Of a stretch of 64,000 nucleotides of DNA, positions 44,190-56,752 are shown one piece after another. Both the position numbers and the translations under genes were made by a program. The stretch comes from Siphonodentalium dalli. Its lineage: Eukaryota > Mollusca > Scaphopoda > Gadilida > Siphonodentaliidae. Below the pieces are notes generated by a model. It was not told the DNA's origin, ran no database searches, and saw only the letters and a list, made by a program, of their open reading frames with translations. The stretch is taken from positions 200,780,978-200,844,977 of the forward strand of contig CP136066.1 in assembly GCA_032622095.1 (NCBI GenBank), written 5' to 3'. The number at the start of each line of letters is the position of its first letter. Within the stretch, counting starts at the first letter, position 1.

Positions 44190-44720
44190 AGCGTGAACAC
44201 GGCTGAGTTGGCACGACAGGGAGTTACAGAAGTCTGTATGTTTTGAAAGACAGTTGGTGGACACAACATTCCTTTGAATAGCTTCCATCGGTGTGAACAT
44301 CCCCCGACATTGAAGGTTGGGTACATGAATGTAGATTTAAGTACCTATGTTCTACATTCATTACGATGTTTTAACGGTCAGAGGCAGGAACAAAACCAAA
44401 GCAACCATATGTGCATGCTATTCTGTTTCTGGACATGATCATACGGTTTGCACAAGACCAACACAATGTTCAAACTGTCAAGGTTCACATTATGAAATGG
44501 ATTGTTCGTATCCATATGGGACTATGAATTCAAAATACAAAGGTGTGAGGCTGAGAAGCATTTATTATATTTCGATTCAAAGAAAACAGTTGGTGCTCGA
44601 CCATCCATTCAACCACTCACATATTGCTGTCGTGTCTACAAATGTGATGTGGGCACCCACACAGTCAGACCAACACAATTCGTTCATCACAACCAACACA
44701 CCTTGACGTAACTTGACGTA
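44190..44720 (+). pseudogene. LINE gag-like ORF1 with zinc knuckles, copy 1
   Basis: E-L-A-R-Q-G-V-T precedes a region equivalent to 47960-48480. Zinc-knuckle remnants include C-A-C-Y, H-T-V-C and C-S-N-C-Q-G-S-H, then Y-E-F-K-I-Q-R-C and E-A-E-K-H-L in another frame. Gag-like ORF1 proteins with CCHC knuckles occur in RTE/Jockey/I-type LINEs and bind the element RNA. Frames shift several times. With 39720-39953 this is one element copy interrupted by the LTR retroelement. Confidence 0.6.
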
Positions 44721-46162
44721 ATTAGACCCACAGCCCATATAAAATAGAGCACATACCCGACATTGCCTAACGATCTGTGGGATACTTGACGTTGTATACG
44801 TCATATTTAGTTTAAACATATTTTATTGTATCATTTATGTACAAATGGGATTGGGGCTCAAGTTATACAACTTAGATAGCCCCTCTCCCCATATAATTAC
44901 ACACGTTATTATAACAACAAGATGGTATATACATATGTTTAAATTGTTTTTTTGTGTGTGTGTGTTACCAGATCCGGGTTCAAATATGTGAGTTCATTTA
45001 ATTTGATTACTGGTTGTTGACATAGAGAAGATGTGTTTGTCAGTTTTAATGTTATCTTTTGGCTCTGCATGGGGTACTAAGACGATGGCGTTCGTGCGTG
45101 ACGTTGACCCAGGGGTGGTGAATGTGTTAATTGGTAAAGCGGTTATACGTCATATGTTACTATGCCAACGAGCCTCTCGTCTCTGTTCCTTATGCACCAG
45201 AATTTTAACAAGAAAAACATAGTCAGACATAGTGACGCCCTCAAGATCATATTATTAAAATATATAATATAAAATATATTGATTTCGTGAATGCACCACC
45301 TCAGAATTCCGTCAAAACAACTAATCCTTCAAAAACCTACGGCTTATCACCGAAGGTTTCTCATTCACCACACCAGAAAGCCTCTAAATAAGGACCAAAA
45401 ATATATTAATCGGATTAAATACACATCGATACTTCGCAATAGGCCTTTAGACTACATTCCAACTGAGACATACATCATCAGCAATGTTAGCTTTTATATT
45501 ATACAGTGTGCTCCTGCAATATACTCTTCAAGAGTGACCCAGGTAGTGTTCACCCCTAAATATCGAAAGCAATTAACGCAGTCATAAAAGTTACATACTG
45601 CAACAGACATGTGAGAAGATACATCCACGAATACATACATCCTGCAAAAAGCTTAACCGGTACGCAATATAGCTAGTACATTTTTAATCATATTGGCTGC
45701 ATAGCTCTATGGACACGGCCAGATCAGCATCGCAGTACAGCCCATAGAGGGCGTAATTATATCTATCGCTTATGTCCATATAAATTAAGTTACCATCCGC
45801 AAATGCATGCATCAATCTCATGCACGTACATGTACGTATTTGTATATTTTACGATACAGAAGCAGACATTTCAATTACACTCAACAACATTAATTTTGTT
45901 TTCCAATTTCACGTCAATGATTAAATAACCTTGCAAATTCATGATTGCAGCCACTGCAATCGCGTTATAATGAAAGCGTGCATCTGTTGAACAATCTAAT
46001 CACAAAATGTTTTTGAATCACCACCGCAGCATTCTTATTAGTTTTCGCGTGTGTGTTGGTTTCACTGATGATATAATGTACCTTCGGTGGCCGCCCACGC
46101 ATTCTATGACGTCGCGGATATTACCCCCACCCCAGTGAACCTGCAGCACACCTAAATACGGG
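44721..46162. other. No gene recognised
   Basis: Contains a GT-run near 44952-44965, a piece of dispersed repeat shared with 20590-20660 (45195-45260), and a plus-strand 98-codon frame (45291-45587) with no recognised motif. Confidence 0.4.
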
Positions 46163-46440
46163 TGTATATTACGCGATGACCTCGATGAACAGTGAGCAAT
46201 GTCACTCGCCATGAATCTGTGTATGTTCGTAATAGGTGTATTACGTTATAAGTATTGGCTGTCATGTCGGGTATATTACGTGATGACCTCGATGAATAAT
46301 GGGAAGCCTCCCCCTGAATTATGTTCCTAATACTGGCATTTCCTTATAGCACTTGGTTGACGTAATGGGTATATTACCTTATAGGTATTGGCTGCCATGT
46401 TGGTATATACCGTATATTACGTGATGACCTCAATGGACAA
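46163..46440. repeat. Imperfect tandem repeat with TATATTACGTGATGACCTC
   Basis: TATATTACG(C/T)GATGACCTC followed by AATGGGAA-like text recurs at about 46165, 46271 and 46411. Intervening TATTGGCTG(C/T)CATG segments repeat as well. Units are 106-141 bp. Confidence 0.7.
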
Positions 46441-46925
46441 TGGGAATGTTAAAGGGACGCCATGCACTCTCGGTGTGGGAATATTAAAAGACGCAATACA
46501 CTCGCAGTGTGTGAATGGTAAAGAGACAATAGCATGACGGGGGTTAATGTTAAAGGGACACACGACACTTGCTGTGAGTGAATGTTAAAGGGACACAAGG
46601 CACTCGCGGTGGGTGATTGTTAAAGGGACACATGGCACTCGCGGTGGGTGAATGTTAAACTTGAAGAGACACAATGCACTCTAGATGTATGAATGTTAAA
46701 GGGACATAATACACTCGTGGTGTGAATGACACAATTCAGTCTAGGTGGGTGGATGTTAAAATGACACACGGCACTCGCGGTATGTATATGTTAAAGGGAC
46801 ACGAGGCACTCACGGTAGGTGAATGTTAAGGACACGAGGCAATCGCGGTGTGTGCATGTGCGCTGTGGGTGAATGTTCAAGGGACACATGGAACTCGCAG
46901 TGGGTGAAAGTTAAAAGAACACAGA
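46440..46925. repeat. ~35-40-bp minisatellite, GTTAAAGGGACACA...CACTCGCGG
   Basis: Roughly twelve degenerate units of GAATGTTAAAGGGACACA followed by GGCACTCGCGGTGGGT. Unit length and sequence vary, with partial units in the middle. An open frame at 46823-47071 begins inside it. Confidence 0.85.
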
Positions 46926-47649
46926 ACAAAATTTTAAACTCTAAAATTTCACAAATTAAAAATAAAAAAAATTTAAAATTGGAAATTTTTCAAAAATTCA
47001 AAAAAATTATAACCTTTAAAAACTTAATTTTTTTTTCAAAAATTCAAACAAAAATTAATTTTCAAACATAACAAATTTGTCCAAAAGTAAATAAAAAACA
47101 AAATTTAAATGTCAGATATTTCAACGCCGTGTGGTGTAGGAGTCATGGTGGCACTATGGCGGCCATATCATGTGGATCATCGACCTGCGAATACGACTTA
47201 GCTCATGGTCCTACATCTCTACAAGACGGGTGTTGAGTTGACCCGGCTCAATCAATCGGCTAGTCACGCCTCTCCACAGTGTTTTAGATTAAATTTTTGT
47301 TATACGTTGTATTGCTCATCTGATGATTAAAGTATTGTTTTCTGTTTTGTCATGTATGATGTTTCTGTTCTCTCCTGTATATTTTGTGTTCGTCCTGATG
47401 ATTGTTGAGTGTTGAATCATGTATTGATCACGCCTGTCTCACGGTGGAGAGGTACCGAGAGGCTGCTATATGCAGTGGCTAAACGGGTCACGGCTTCGGC
47501 TATGTACCAGTCTTTGGCCCGACCAGAATTTGAAGAGTAATCCGATGCGGCTGCTGGGCTAGTCGATCTTTTGCATTTCGAATGACAACTCAAATAAAAA
47601 ACAACGTTTTGCTGATAACAATGGTGACTCACCAAGTTCCAATGATGCT
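46926..47649. other. A-rich tract then spacer; no gene
   Basis: 46926-47110 is very A-rich (AAAATT runs). 47110-47300 contains GCGGCCAT-type text. The minus-strand 90-codon frame (47417-47689) shows no family motif. Confidence 0.4.
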
Positions 47650-48700
47650 GTGCTATTACCTCAGTACATGGCTCTTGGCTTTGACCCAAATGTGAAAAGA
47701 CATTCTATCTTTGTCATTGATAAAACGCTACAAATCATAGCTGGACAATTCAAATATGTTAAACCAATCAGGACTGGGCCAATCAGTGGCTCTCCTTTGA
47801 TTAAATGTTCAAGGAAAGTTCAACTGATGCTCTGCTGTAGTTAACAACTATTGCACAGACACCAGTGTTGGTTACTCCTCACAAGACAATGAATAGTAGC
47901 ATAGCTGTGTTGCGGACCCGCGATATAGCTGATTCTTCGGAATTAGAAATATTGGCAGATTTGTCACCACAGGGAGTTACAGTAGTCCGTAGATTTACAG
48001 AGATTGTTGATGGACTAAAAGTTCCTCTGAGTAGTTATCTTCTGACCTTCAACCGGTGCCAACATCCACCGATATTGAAGATTGGGTATGTGAAGCTGGA
48101 TTTAAGCACATTTGTTCCAATCCCATTGCGATGTTTTAGTTGTCAGGGATATGCCAGGAATATTGTAAAAGTAAAGAAACCACATGTGCACGATGTTCTA
48201 GTTCTGTTCATGGTCATAAGGATTTTACGAATCTTAAAAAATGTTCAAACTGCTCAGGTTCACATGCTGCAATGGATCGCTCATGTCCCATTTGGATTAT
48301 GAATTCAAGATTCAACGATGTAAAGCTGAGAAGCATCTGTCATATATAGATGCTAAGAATGAGTTGGCCATCGACCATCCATTCCACAAGTCACATACTC
48401 TACAAAAAAGTGTGTTGATGCCAGCACTCAGACACAGAGTCAAACCAAATTCGTCAGTATATCATCACTAGCAACAAAGGTTGAGGCGACTGATATATAT
48501 TATTCCTGTTTCAGAACATGAAGCGCAGGTTATGGATACAGCTTCTGTCGTTGAGACATTTCCTTCGAAACAATCTATGCAAGTTGATCCATATTGTTCC
48601 AAAAGAAAAATCGCCTGTTGCTTCGAAACAAAGATCGCCAAAGTGACTCAAACGTTTAGACTCTCAGAAAGAGAGGTACATCTTTGAGCTTTCACAATTT
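47650..48700 (+). pseudogene. LINE gag-like ORF1 with zinc knuckles, copy 2
   Basis: Frames at 47650-47844, 47865-48302, 48140-48349 and 48241-48471 are successive pieces of one gag-like protein. S-P-Q-G-V-T-V-V-R-R-F-T is followed by C-F-S-C-Q-G-Y, then in the next frame E-Y-C-K-S-K-E-T-T-C-A-R-C and C-S-N-C-S-G-S-H-A-A-M-D-R-S-C-P, which are CCHC-type knuckles, and finally F-K-I-Q-R-C-K-A-E-K-H-L-S-Y. The order is that of the RNA-binding ORF1 of RTE/Jockey-like LINEs. At least two frameshifts and several stops. No endonuclease or RT follows, so the copy is incomplete. Confidence 0.7.
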
Positions 48701-49414
48701 GACCACATGCTTGGTGAGAAACGTTTAACTATCAAAGACAAGAGACAGTATTTTTGTATCGAGGCTGTCGGTTGGGTGAAGGATGACTTATGTCTGTTGG
48801 TTGATTCAGGGTACTGTGTTCATTCAGTGTACTGTTGGAATTCTAGCAAGAAACAAGTATTATAACTTATAGTCCAAGAAACTAATGCATATGTATGTGT
48901 GTACACTGTGCGGAATCATGATAGTTCATTGTTGATACGCCAAATCTGAATTGAGAAAAAATGCAGGAAAGTTTCAGTGACTCAGTGACTATTAAATGTC
49001 TTCTGCTAGATAAGACAAAAGTAATAATCCGGTTGTAAGGACTTTATTCCAACCATTTAAGCAGAACATTGAACATTACAAAATATAACGCAAGCACACT
49101 CTTTAGGTGCCTCAAAAGCATGATTTTTTTCAATATGCATCATAAAGATGAACCTGAATATAGTCCACGTTAGGACTTTAAATGAAATAATCACACCATT
49201 ACCTATTAATGCAATCCACGTCCATTACCATAATTCGCAAAGTGTTTTGAAAATGAACAATCATATTCTCTTGGCGATAGTGAGATCATCACAAAAGAAA
49301 CTGTAAATCAGAGTGCAAGTGATGTCTGGTTTAAACAACGGCAATGTATGATCAATGCGCCAATTGGAAATTGCGTGCATACGAAAGTAAACTCTACGGT
49401 GAAGGATCATCGAG
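48701..49414. other. No gene recognised
   Basis: AT-rich spacer. Some of it may be the decayed continuation of the LINE, but no motif supports that. Confidence 0.4.
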
Positions 49415-49759
49415 TGGAGTGTACTTCCTTGCTGAATCAAATTATGAGATTTTGCGTTCCTAATACATTATTTTATGAATATTTCCAGTTAAACGGAAAA
49501 CAGTCCCAACATAAATTATCTATCAGATATTAATGTTCCCAGCTTGAAGTGTGGCTTAGCCCTTGAGCCAGAAGCTCGGATTCGTACCAAAATGTATTAT
49601 CAAAACAGGGGCAATCCAATATTTACGTAACACAATCTGGCCTTAGAATTATGGCAGATAAAGTATTTATTGCTACAATGTGGACTGGTGGCATGTAGTT
49701 GTTGTGGTGGTACAGGGATTGTAGAATTAAAATTTCCAATGAGTATATCACATACAGTG
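49415..49759 (+). repeat. Dispersed repeat R5, copy 1
   Basis: Similar to 55526-55790 in the same orientation: TGCTGAATCAAATTATGAGA, ATGTTCCCAGCTTGAAGTGT, GGCTTAGCCCTTGAGCCAG and GGCATGTAGT. This copy has an additional ~60-bp block containing AGTTAAACGGAAAACAGTCCC, which resembles a motif of the 618-3602 array. Confidence 0.75.
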
Positions 49760-50079
49760 GTTGACAACAATTGTTCGTTAGAAAGACGCATTGATATTTT
49801 ACTCAAATTCAGTCACAATTGCAGTTAGTGGACATAAGTGGGGTAATTTATGTGCATACAAAAATCAATGAAAACCATCTGGAAAGTGTACATGTCGCTA
49901 ATTTAAGATGGAATAAGATTGAATTAAAGCTGTAATTTCATTGCACATGCTGTTGCACAATCTTTCTTTGATTCAACTGAATGTGTGTATATTGTGCATG
50001 ATGTATCAAGTTCACCAGAACCCTCTACTAATATGTGAACATTATATCCCTATTCTGCATTGAACATCATATGGATCAT
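49760..50079. other. No gene recognised
   Basis: AT-rich spacer. Confidence 0.4.
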
Positions 50080-50440
50080 TGGGGTGATATCCGTTTTCCG
50101 AATTCTTCAAAACAAGACTGCCCGCAGCCATCTTAGATGGCACTCTTTGTATGATTAAATCCTTTAGCACACCTCACAGGTCACATTTATCATGGATTTT
50201 CCGAATGACCTCTAGATGTGAGCCTCCCTTTATACCGAAATTCGTTTTAAAAAACATAGCCGCCAGCAGCCATCTTGAATTTCAAATGGGAATCCATCAG
50301 CACACCCTGCAGCCCACATATATTGGCGAATTGTTTTGAATCTGTATATGTTTGTTTAGGATCAGCTCTAGAAGAGAGCTATCAAATTTGAACGATTTTC
50401 GATGCAAAACATAGCAACCGGCAACCATCTTGTTTTTCCC
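50080..50440. repeat. ~145-bp imperfect tandem repeat with GCAGCCATCTTG core
   Basis: Three units share a TTCGTTTTAAAAAACATAGC-like segment followed by CGGCAACCATCTTG or CAGCAGCCATCTTG, at about 50105, 50245 and 50392. Two units share AGCACACCY-CACAGG-type text. No coding frame spans it. Confidence 0.6.
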
Positions 50441-51632
50441 TGAGTTACGGCCCTTAGTTTTGACTTATGGTTCTTTAGTCGTCGTCCACTTTTAATGATT
50501 ATCGGTCAGGCAGATGCACTCTTATGGGTAAAACAGACTTGACCAGGCCACCACTGATGCGCAACACATTGTTTCATTCATGCTTGTTTGAACGTATGTT
50601 TCTCTCAGTGGATTTGGTGGTTTATGATACCACTGTGAAGACTCAGCCGCCGTGGTGAATTTTGAAAAATATAGGCAAATAAATATTGTGGTCAAAATTG
50701 CCGAAATTGTCTCAAGGAAAGGCCGGTGATTCCTAATGAGTGGGGAATGGTATACATATATACATACTGGTCACACTGGTTATGTTTTCTTGATTAAATT
50801 TGATATAGGTTAGCTCAATTTTGATAACGGTTTCATTGGTGACTTTGACGCGGAAATCAATGTTTGACTAATTTTTTTTTAAATTGCCAGTTTATGGAAT
50901 GTGATGCTACATTGAATCCAATAACATATTTATCAAACTAATATAAATCATAACTCCGACATTAATAATGTTTGAATGATATACAATAAAGAGAGTTATC
51001 TTCGTGGATGAATAAGTCCGTGTTATATCCTGTACAGGTATACACTAATAATAATTTGAAGCAAAACAGATTTGTGCTGTGAATGGATATAATTATATAT
51101 CGGCCATTAACAATGAAGGAAAGAATTTTCAAAGCTGTTTGGTCTATTCAAATAAAGATGGCATATAAAGATTTGCGACTCCAAGTTGGACATATAAACT
51201 ATTTTTGGGATAAATTAGTCAATTCTTCAAAGATTTGTTTCTTTCCCCGATTTGATAGTATACATGTTCTTTCTCCGCTGTGTTGATCTGCAGCTCTCAT
51301 AACATAAGAGAGAGAGACTCACGTTTTGCATAAATCCAGCCAAAAATGAACTTATCTGTGTCTATCGGGCGAAAAATCTTTCAGTTTACAAATCATCATC
51401 TTCAGTGTATACAGAATGTGAGTAATTTTTAAGTGACAACAAATACAATGGATCATAATACATTTTAGAGGTTGGAATTATTATTTTCTTTTTTATCCCT
51501 TTCGGTACCAAGAACTGCTAGAATAATTAATAATTTCACGCAACACGCAATCACCAAATAGCTTATTATAGTGGCTCCATGAGAGGAGGTTTAATGTGTA
51601 TCATAATGTTGAGTTAGATTTTTAATTGCATA
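50441..51632. other. No gene recognised
   Basis: AT-rich. Short frame at 51083-51286 has no motif. A GAGAGAGAG run lies near 51309-51318. Confidence 0.4.
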
Positions 51633-52037
51633 AGGAATCAGGGAGCTAAATGTGTTCTAGAGTCGGGGAGCGAGTACACCGTGGAATGATAAATGTGAAG
51701 GTAACTGAAGAATGACCTTCACCTGATACATGCGACACGTTATTAAAGGATGACATCGCGTTTATTTGATTTGTACATGGGAAATTTATTTAACTAGCTG
51801 CTGTAGTTCTGGGTTTTTCCAGATAAAATATGGCTGTGAGATAACCCTGTCATAGACTTGGGGATTTATTTTAAAAAGTAAACACATGACCTCTGATTTT
51901 TCTTGCATGTTCGTGATCAACTGGTGTCAATCTAGCTGGGTAAACTTCACTGGTATGGCCTGCAGGCTTCAATTCAGTGAATTTGGCCGAAACGTTAACA
52001 CTGTCGCCTATGGGAAACCATTTAGTTCAGTGATTCC
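51633..52037 (+). repeat. Direct repeat R6, copy 1
   Basis: GGAATCAGGGAGCTAAATGT through CAGTGATTCC matches 52932-53389 at high identity in the same orientation. Non-coding; the frame at 51886-52119 is interrupted in the other copy. Confidence 0.85.
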
Positions 52038-52931
52038 TATGAGAAAAATTGGAATTTTACGAAATTTCACGTCTCGCCATGATAAGTTGTTAATTCCATA
52101 TTTTCTTATTTTCAAATGATAATGATCACATTTTGGACATATTTAAAGAAGAAACCCATGGATTCGCCTGTAGATAGTAAAGAAAGTGATAAATCTGGGA
52201 ATTTTGCATGGACATCAGGTACCATTAGGGGGTCAGGGGATCTAAAGCCCCTCTCCCCACAATTGTGATGAGTGTTAGCCCCCCCCCCCCCCATTGGGAA
52301 AAGGTGACAGTTGACCCAGTTAAGCTTTTCCGGCACCCATCAGTCTTATCGGGACCGTAGCCCCACCCCAAGTCGGGGGGTGGGGGTGATGGCATCACCA
52401 CTAGAGTTACTGTCGTGCAAAATTGCCATGGCAGGTTTGTTAAACAGACAGTATGCCCTGCCATCTGGTAAAATTTGATGCCTGAGGCTGTGTCTGGTGT
52501 TGTATCAGTATGTTTAGATATTTAAATTGACTTATGGTTGCTTTATATTGCTATTAAAGTATTTCTTATTTTTATTTTCTGTTAATTTTGGTAAATGTTT
52601 ATTATAAATTGCCAAATTCTGCATGAAAAGTGTATAAAATTGGACAAGATATCCCTCTCAAAATGTATATTAACATGTCCTCTTCAATTTAGTAATATTA
52701 TGGTATATAAGGGCTTACTTCAGTTATACAAGATGCATCAGCTAGTAAAATTGAAAACAAAAATCTTAATTTTTTGGCTTTATTTTGAGGATTGACACTA
52801 ATTTTCAGGATGCCTCATATTGGAAAAATAAACCACTACTGCTCGATATAATCCATTTTTGATTTTAGCAAGGTCTATATTTTGATAAAATACTATAAGA
52901 AACGCCGTGTTTCACACATATACATATATAT
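52038..52931. other. Spacer between R6 copies; no gene
   Basis: A C-run (52280-52293) and GTCGGGGGGTGGGGGTG tract (52373-52389) are the only notable features. Minus-strand frames over them are compositional. Confidence 0.45.
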
Positions 52932-53389
52932 GGGAATCAGGGAGCTAAATGTGTTCTAGAGTCGGGGAGCGAGTACACCGTGGAATGCTAAAGGTGAAGG
53001 TAACTGAAGAATGACCTTCACCTGATACATGCGACACGTTATTAAAGGATGACATCGCGTTTATTTGATTTGTACATGATATCTAAATAATTTAAACTGG
53101 TGAATGAATGGGGGAATGGATTTTTGTGAGCGGGAAATTATTTAACTAGCTGCTGTAGTTCTGGGTTTTTCCAGATCAAATTTGGCTGTGAGATAACCCT
53201 GTCGTAGACTTGGGGATTTATTTTAAAAAGTAAACACATGACCACTGATTTTTCTTGCATGTTCGTGATCAACTGGTGTCAATCTAGCTGGGTAAACATT
53301 ACTGGTATGGCCTGCAGGCTTCAATTCAGTGAATTTGGCCGAAACGTTAACACTGTCGCCTATGGGAAACCATTTAGTTCAGTGATTCC
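52932..53389 (+). repeat. Direct repeat R6, copy 2
   Basis: As copy 1 but with about 53 extra bases (about 53079-53131, including GAATGAATGGGGGAATGG) after TTGTACATG. The flanks GTACATG and GCGGGAAAT show a clean insertion or deletion between copies. Confidence 0.85.
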
Positions 53390-55525
53390 ATAATATAGCA
53401 TCAGGACCTCATATATTATAACGAAGAATAAAGCAGTCATAAATATTCCAGCCCAAATGAAAACAAATGTTGATATGCCGTGTGGTCCACTCAATCTCAA
53501 ATATAGAAAATTATTTATGGGTAGTTGCCTTTGTAAATAAAAATAATCACTTGAATGCACAAATCAATAATAATTAAGTCTCCTCTCATGATATCCAGAT
53601 ATGATATCATGGAACTGCACTTTTGAAAACATTTTCCAGAAGTTCTGGGTACCGGAAAACAAGTAAAATTTTAAATATTTGGCATGCTATGAAAGAAAAG
53701 TAAATGAGTTATAATGTCCAATGAGTCACAGTAGTCGCTTGTACCAAATTTCACAAAGAAATTCCTGACGGATTTTCAGAAGATCTGGTTCCTTTAATCA
53801 CTCAACCTCCAGGCACCACCATAGCCTGCTTCATTTAAATATATCACTGAAGCCGTCATGAAGCTCAACTGCTCATATTATGAATATGCTCCCCTTCATA
53901 ATTATAAACACCTTGAATGGCCTGTCATGAGATGCAGTTGATGCACACACTGTCAATGAATTTTAAAACAAATTAGATAAATATCTCGAAAGTAGAAAAC
54001 ACATAGTCGTAAGAGCGACGTATTTTATCCCAAAGGGTTAACCATGTGCGTGAATTTAAACAAACGCAAACATGTTTGGTTGCGAGATCATTCACTGGCA
54101 TAGATCACTACACCATAACGAATGACATTTCAGATAAGTAAGCTGCACAATGATGTTGCGAAGTATTTAGACATAATTATAAAGTACATGAATTTTGGCA
54201 GTAATGATATTTAGTTTGCGAATTAATTGGAATAATTCCCACAAATGAATCGTGGGAACTATATTTTGGTCGGAAGGAATGCGCGAAGTGGTTGTATTAA
54301 CTTTATTTCCAATAAATTGACCTGTGAAGCTGGTCGCTAATTTTGAAATCACTCCCATTTTCTATTTGTCTTGGAATAAACACTTGATTGATGTCTTATG
54401 CTTTTTGGCTTACATCTATATAGGGTTATTGTGTCTCAAACAATTGTCACTCACATGTTTGTATTTGTTACTACTACATTTATTGTATGGGCTTCCTGTT
54501 AATAATTATGTTTTTCTAAACAGGTAGCTAAAATGCATTCCAGTCTTTGTCTTTCACTCAAACCCTGTGGAATAAATATACTTTTACGATGGACCAGTCA
54601 GGGAGTAAATATTATAGAATGATAGGAGGCTGTGGCAATGTACTCGGTAAATAGGATATCAATTTGAGTTACAGTCAATTCATTCGTGAGTTGTGTTGTT
54701 ACAGTCGAGTTTGCTGCGATGTGTGTCACCAAGAAGAATTAACATATAATACACTTCAAAGTAGCGTCCTATCCAATATACTGAGGGTCATTTATGGAAC
54801 TTTATTTAAAATTACGCATTAATTATAATTTATTTTCGGGAATAAGCGCCATCTTGATGGCCATCTTTGAAACTGCTATCAAACAATGAGCTCATGGATA
54901 AATATAGTCTAATCCAAAACACACATACCATTTTCATAATCAGTTTATTTTGTCTTTAATGGAGTATCATATATCGAAGATCCCTTGTAGACGTATGCCA
55001 CATCTGCCGTCTTGCAATATTCAAGCACCACTATGTCTTTGTATTGTGCCGCTATGTAGTTTACTAAAGTCATCTTTCCTATGTCACCTGTTGCGTCTTA
55101 GTACAAATTTATTGCTATGTATCCATTAACTTGATTATGTCCCTTTGTCATGGCAATACTCTTAACTTTTCTTGGTCTTTATATAATTCTTTCTTATTTA
55201 TTTCTTCTGCCATCTTTTCTGCAATTCGCCCGCGTCAGTTCATGAAGTCTAAATTTATCTCCGTATTTTTCGAGCGTCTCCGCTGTGGATTTCTCTCCCT
55301 TTCGAGTGATTTAGTTATCGCTGACAGGTTGACAGTTCTTTCTTTTGTAAGACTTCCACTCTGGTTGTAGTTCTTATGCATGTATTCTGGTTCTCTAATC
55401 TCAATACATCTTTTTGCAGTAGTCAGCCGCTTGTTTTATGTGGCATCCGTCTGTAAGGACCTTCTTCAATATCTTCAGCTATGAAAATTTCGTTTTCTTT
55501 GGCGTCTGGACGAATCCCTGTGCAA
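53390..55525. other. No gene recognised
   Basis: AT-rich, with scattered short frames (54167-54358 minus, 54324-54527 and 55131-55370 plus) that lack motifs. GCCATCTTGATGGCCATC near 54848 is a small palindrome. Confidence 0.4.
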
Positions 55526-55790
55526 TGGAGTGTTCTTCCTTGCAGAATCAAATTATGAGAAAAAATCAGTCAGATATATATAAATGTTCCCAGCTTGAAG
55601 TGTGGCTTAGCCCTGGAGCCAGGCGTTAGGGTTTGTACTTAAATGGATTATCAAAATAGAGGCATTCAAATGTTTAAGTAATACAATCTGGACTTAGAAT
55701 TATGAGATAATGTCTGTATTGCTGCAAGATGGACTTGTGGCATGTAGTGGGACTGAAATTGTAGAATTAATTAGCTTATCACATACAGCG
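55526..55790 (+). repeat. Dispersed repeat R5, copy 2
   Basis: Matches 49415-49759. It lacks the block with AGTTAAACGGAAAAC and ends at the same CACATACAG phrase. Confidence 0.75.
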
Positions 55791-56752
55791 CCGAGTTCTC
55801 ATAATGTTGAGTACTTAACATTGGTTGATAAAAAATGTTATAGTGTTGCTGCTGTTAAATCTGTTGATTCATGTAAACACTAAAATGACTCTGAGCTATT
55901 TTCTTGAAAACCTATAACCCGGAAACCAGCTCTACTATGCAGCATAGCCATAATCCTTACAATAGCAATACTCCAGGTAACTCAATTGTGAAGTCAGTAT
56001 ATGTTGGTTATATGTTTTTTAATCGTCGCTAGCGGCAGGTAAAAATAATAGTTATCCATATCTCGAGTACTTTTTTGCAACTTTTTCAAAGACAGCCAAC
56101 ATTTCCGGGTCTCTCTTATGGTTACACTGGTGTAAATAGAGTTCGGAGTGACATCTAGCGGATGCGGGAGGAATATATAGGATAGAATAAAATAGACACT
56201 GGCCCCTGATTGGTCAATATCCTTGTGTGCTTTTTGCATATAAAAATCAACACACATCTTTCCTATGATTTCCCATAAAATAGCCACTGGCACAGGAATT
56301 AACCCTTTGTAGTGAAGTGTGAATTTTTTGGTGCGGTCTAAAATATGACAGTATTTTTTATGCGGTTCTGACACTAGTTACGAAAACACAAGATTTAAAG
56401 GCGAATTCCCTGCTAGACAGACATGATTTTTTTTGCGTACAAAGTTTCCCAAAATGTCAATTTTTTTCAGATTTAAAGAAAACTTTGAACCCAAAGTTTA
56501 TATTGCCAACAGTATACGCTAAAACGTTAGCACTGAGGCATATGGAAAACATTTACACCAGTTTAGCCTTATGGCTCTATCATATAGTTGCCCAACTGGG
56601 ACTATTACTTCGGCTAGTACACACGCACTTTGTCACGCTGACTCTAAAGAGCCAATTAGTGGGATTATCTGGTGAACTGTCACAGCCTACCTAAATTATT
56701 GTCAGTGAAATACTTTCTTATTGTTAAAAAAAATTCTTGCTAAGTCAAAATT
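55791..56752. other. No gene called
   Basis: A 126-codon minus-strand frame (55994-56374) is present. It includes D-V-T-P-N-S-I-Y-T-S-V-T and seems to derive from repetitive DNA (AGTGACATCTAGCGGATGCG on the plus strand), not from a gene. No catalytic or structural motif. Confidence 0.4.

Noticed and set aside
44960-44990. tRNA-like GGGTTCAAAT box
   Set aside because: No matching A box or cloverleaf arms around it.
55994-56374. 126-codon minus-strand ORF
   Set aside because: Longest unexplained frame in its region, but the DNA looks like a common dispersed repeat (GTGACATCTAGCGGATGCG). No motif or start context supports a gene.
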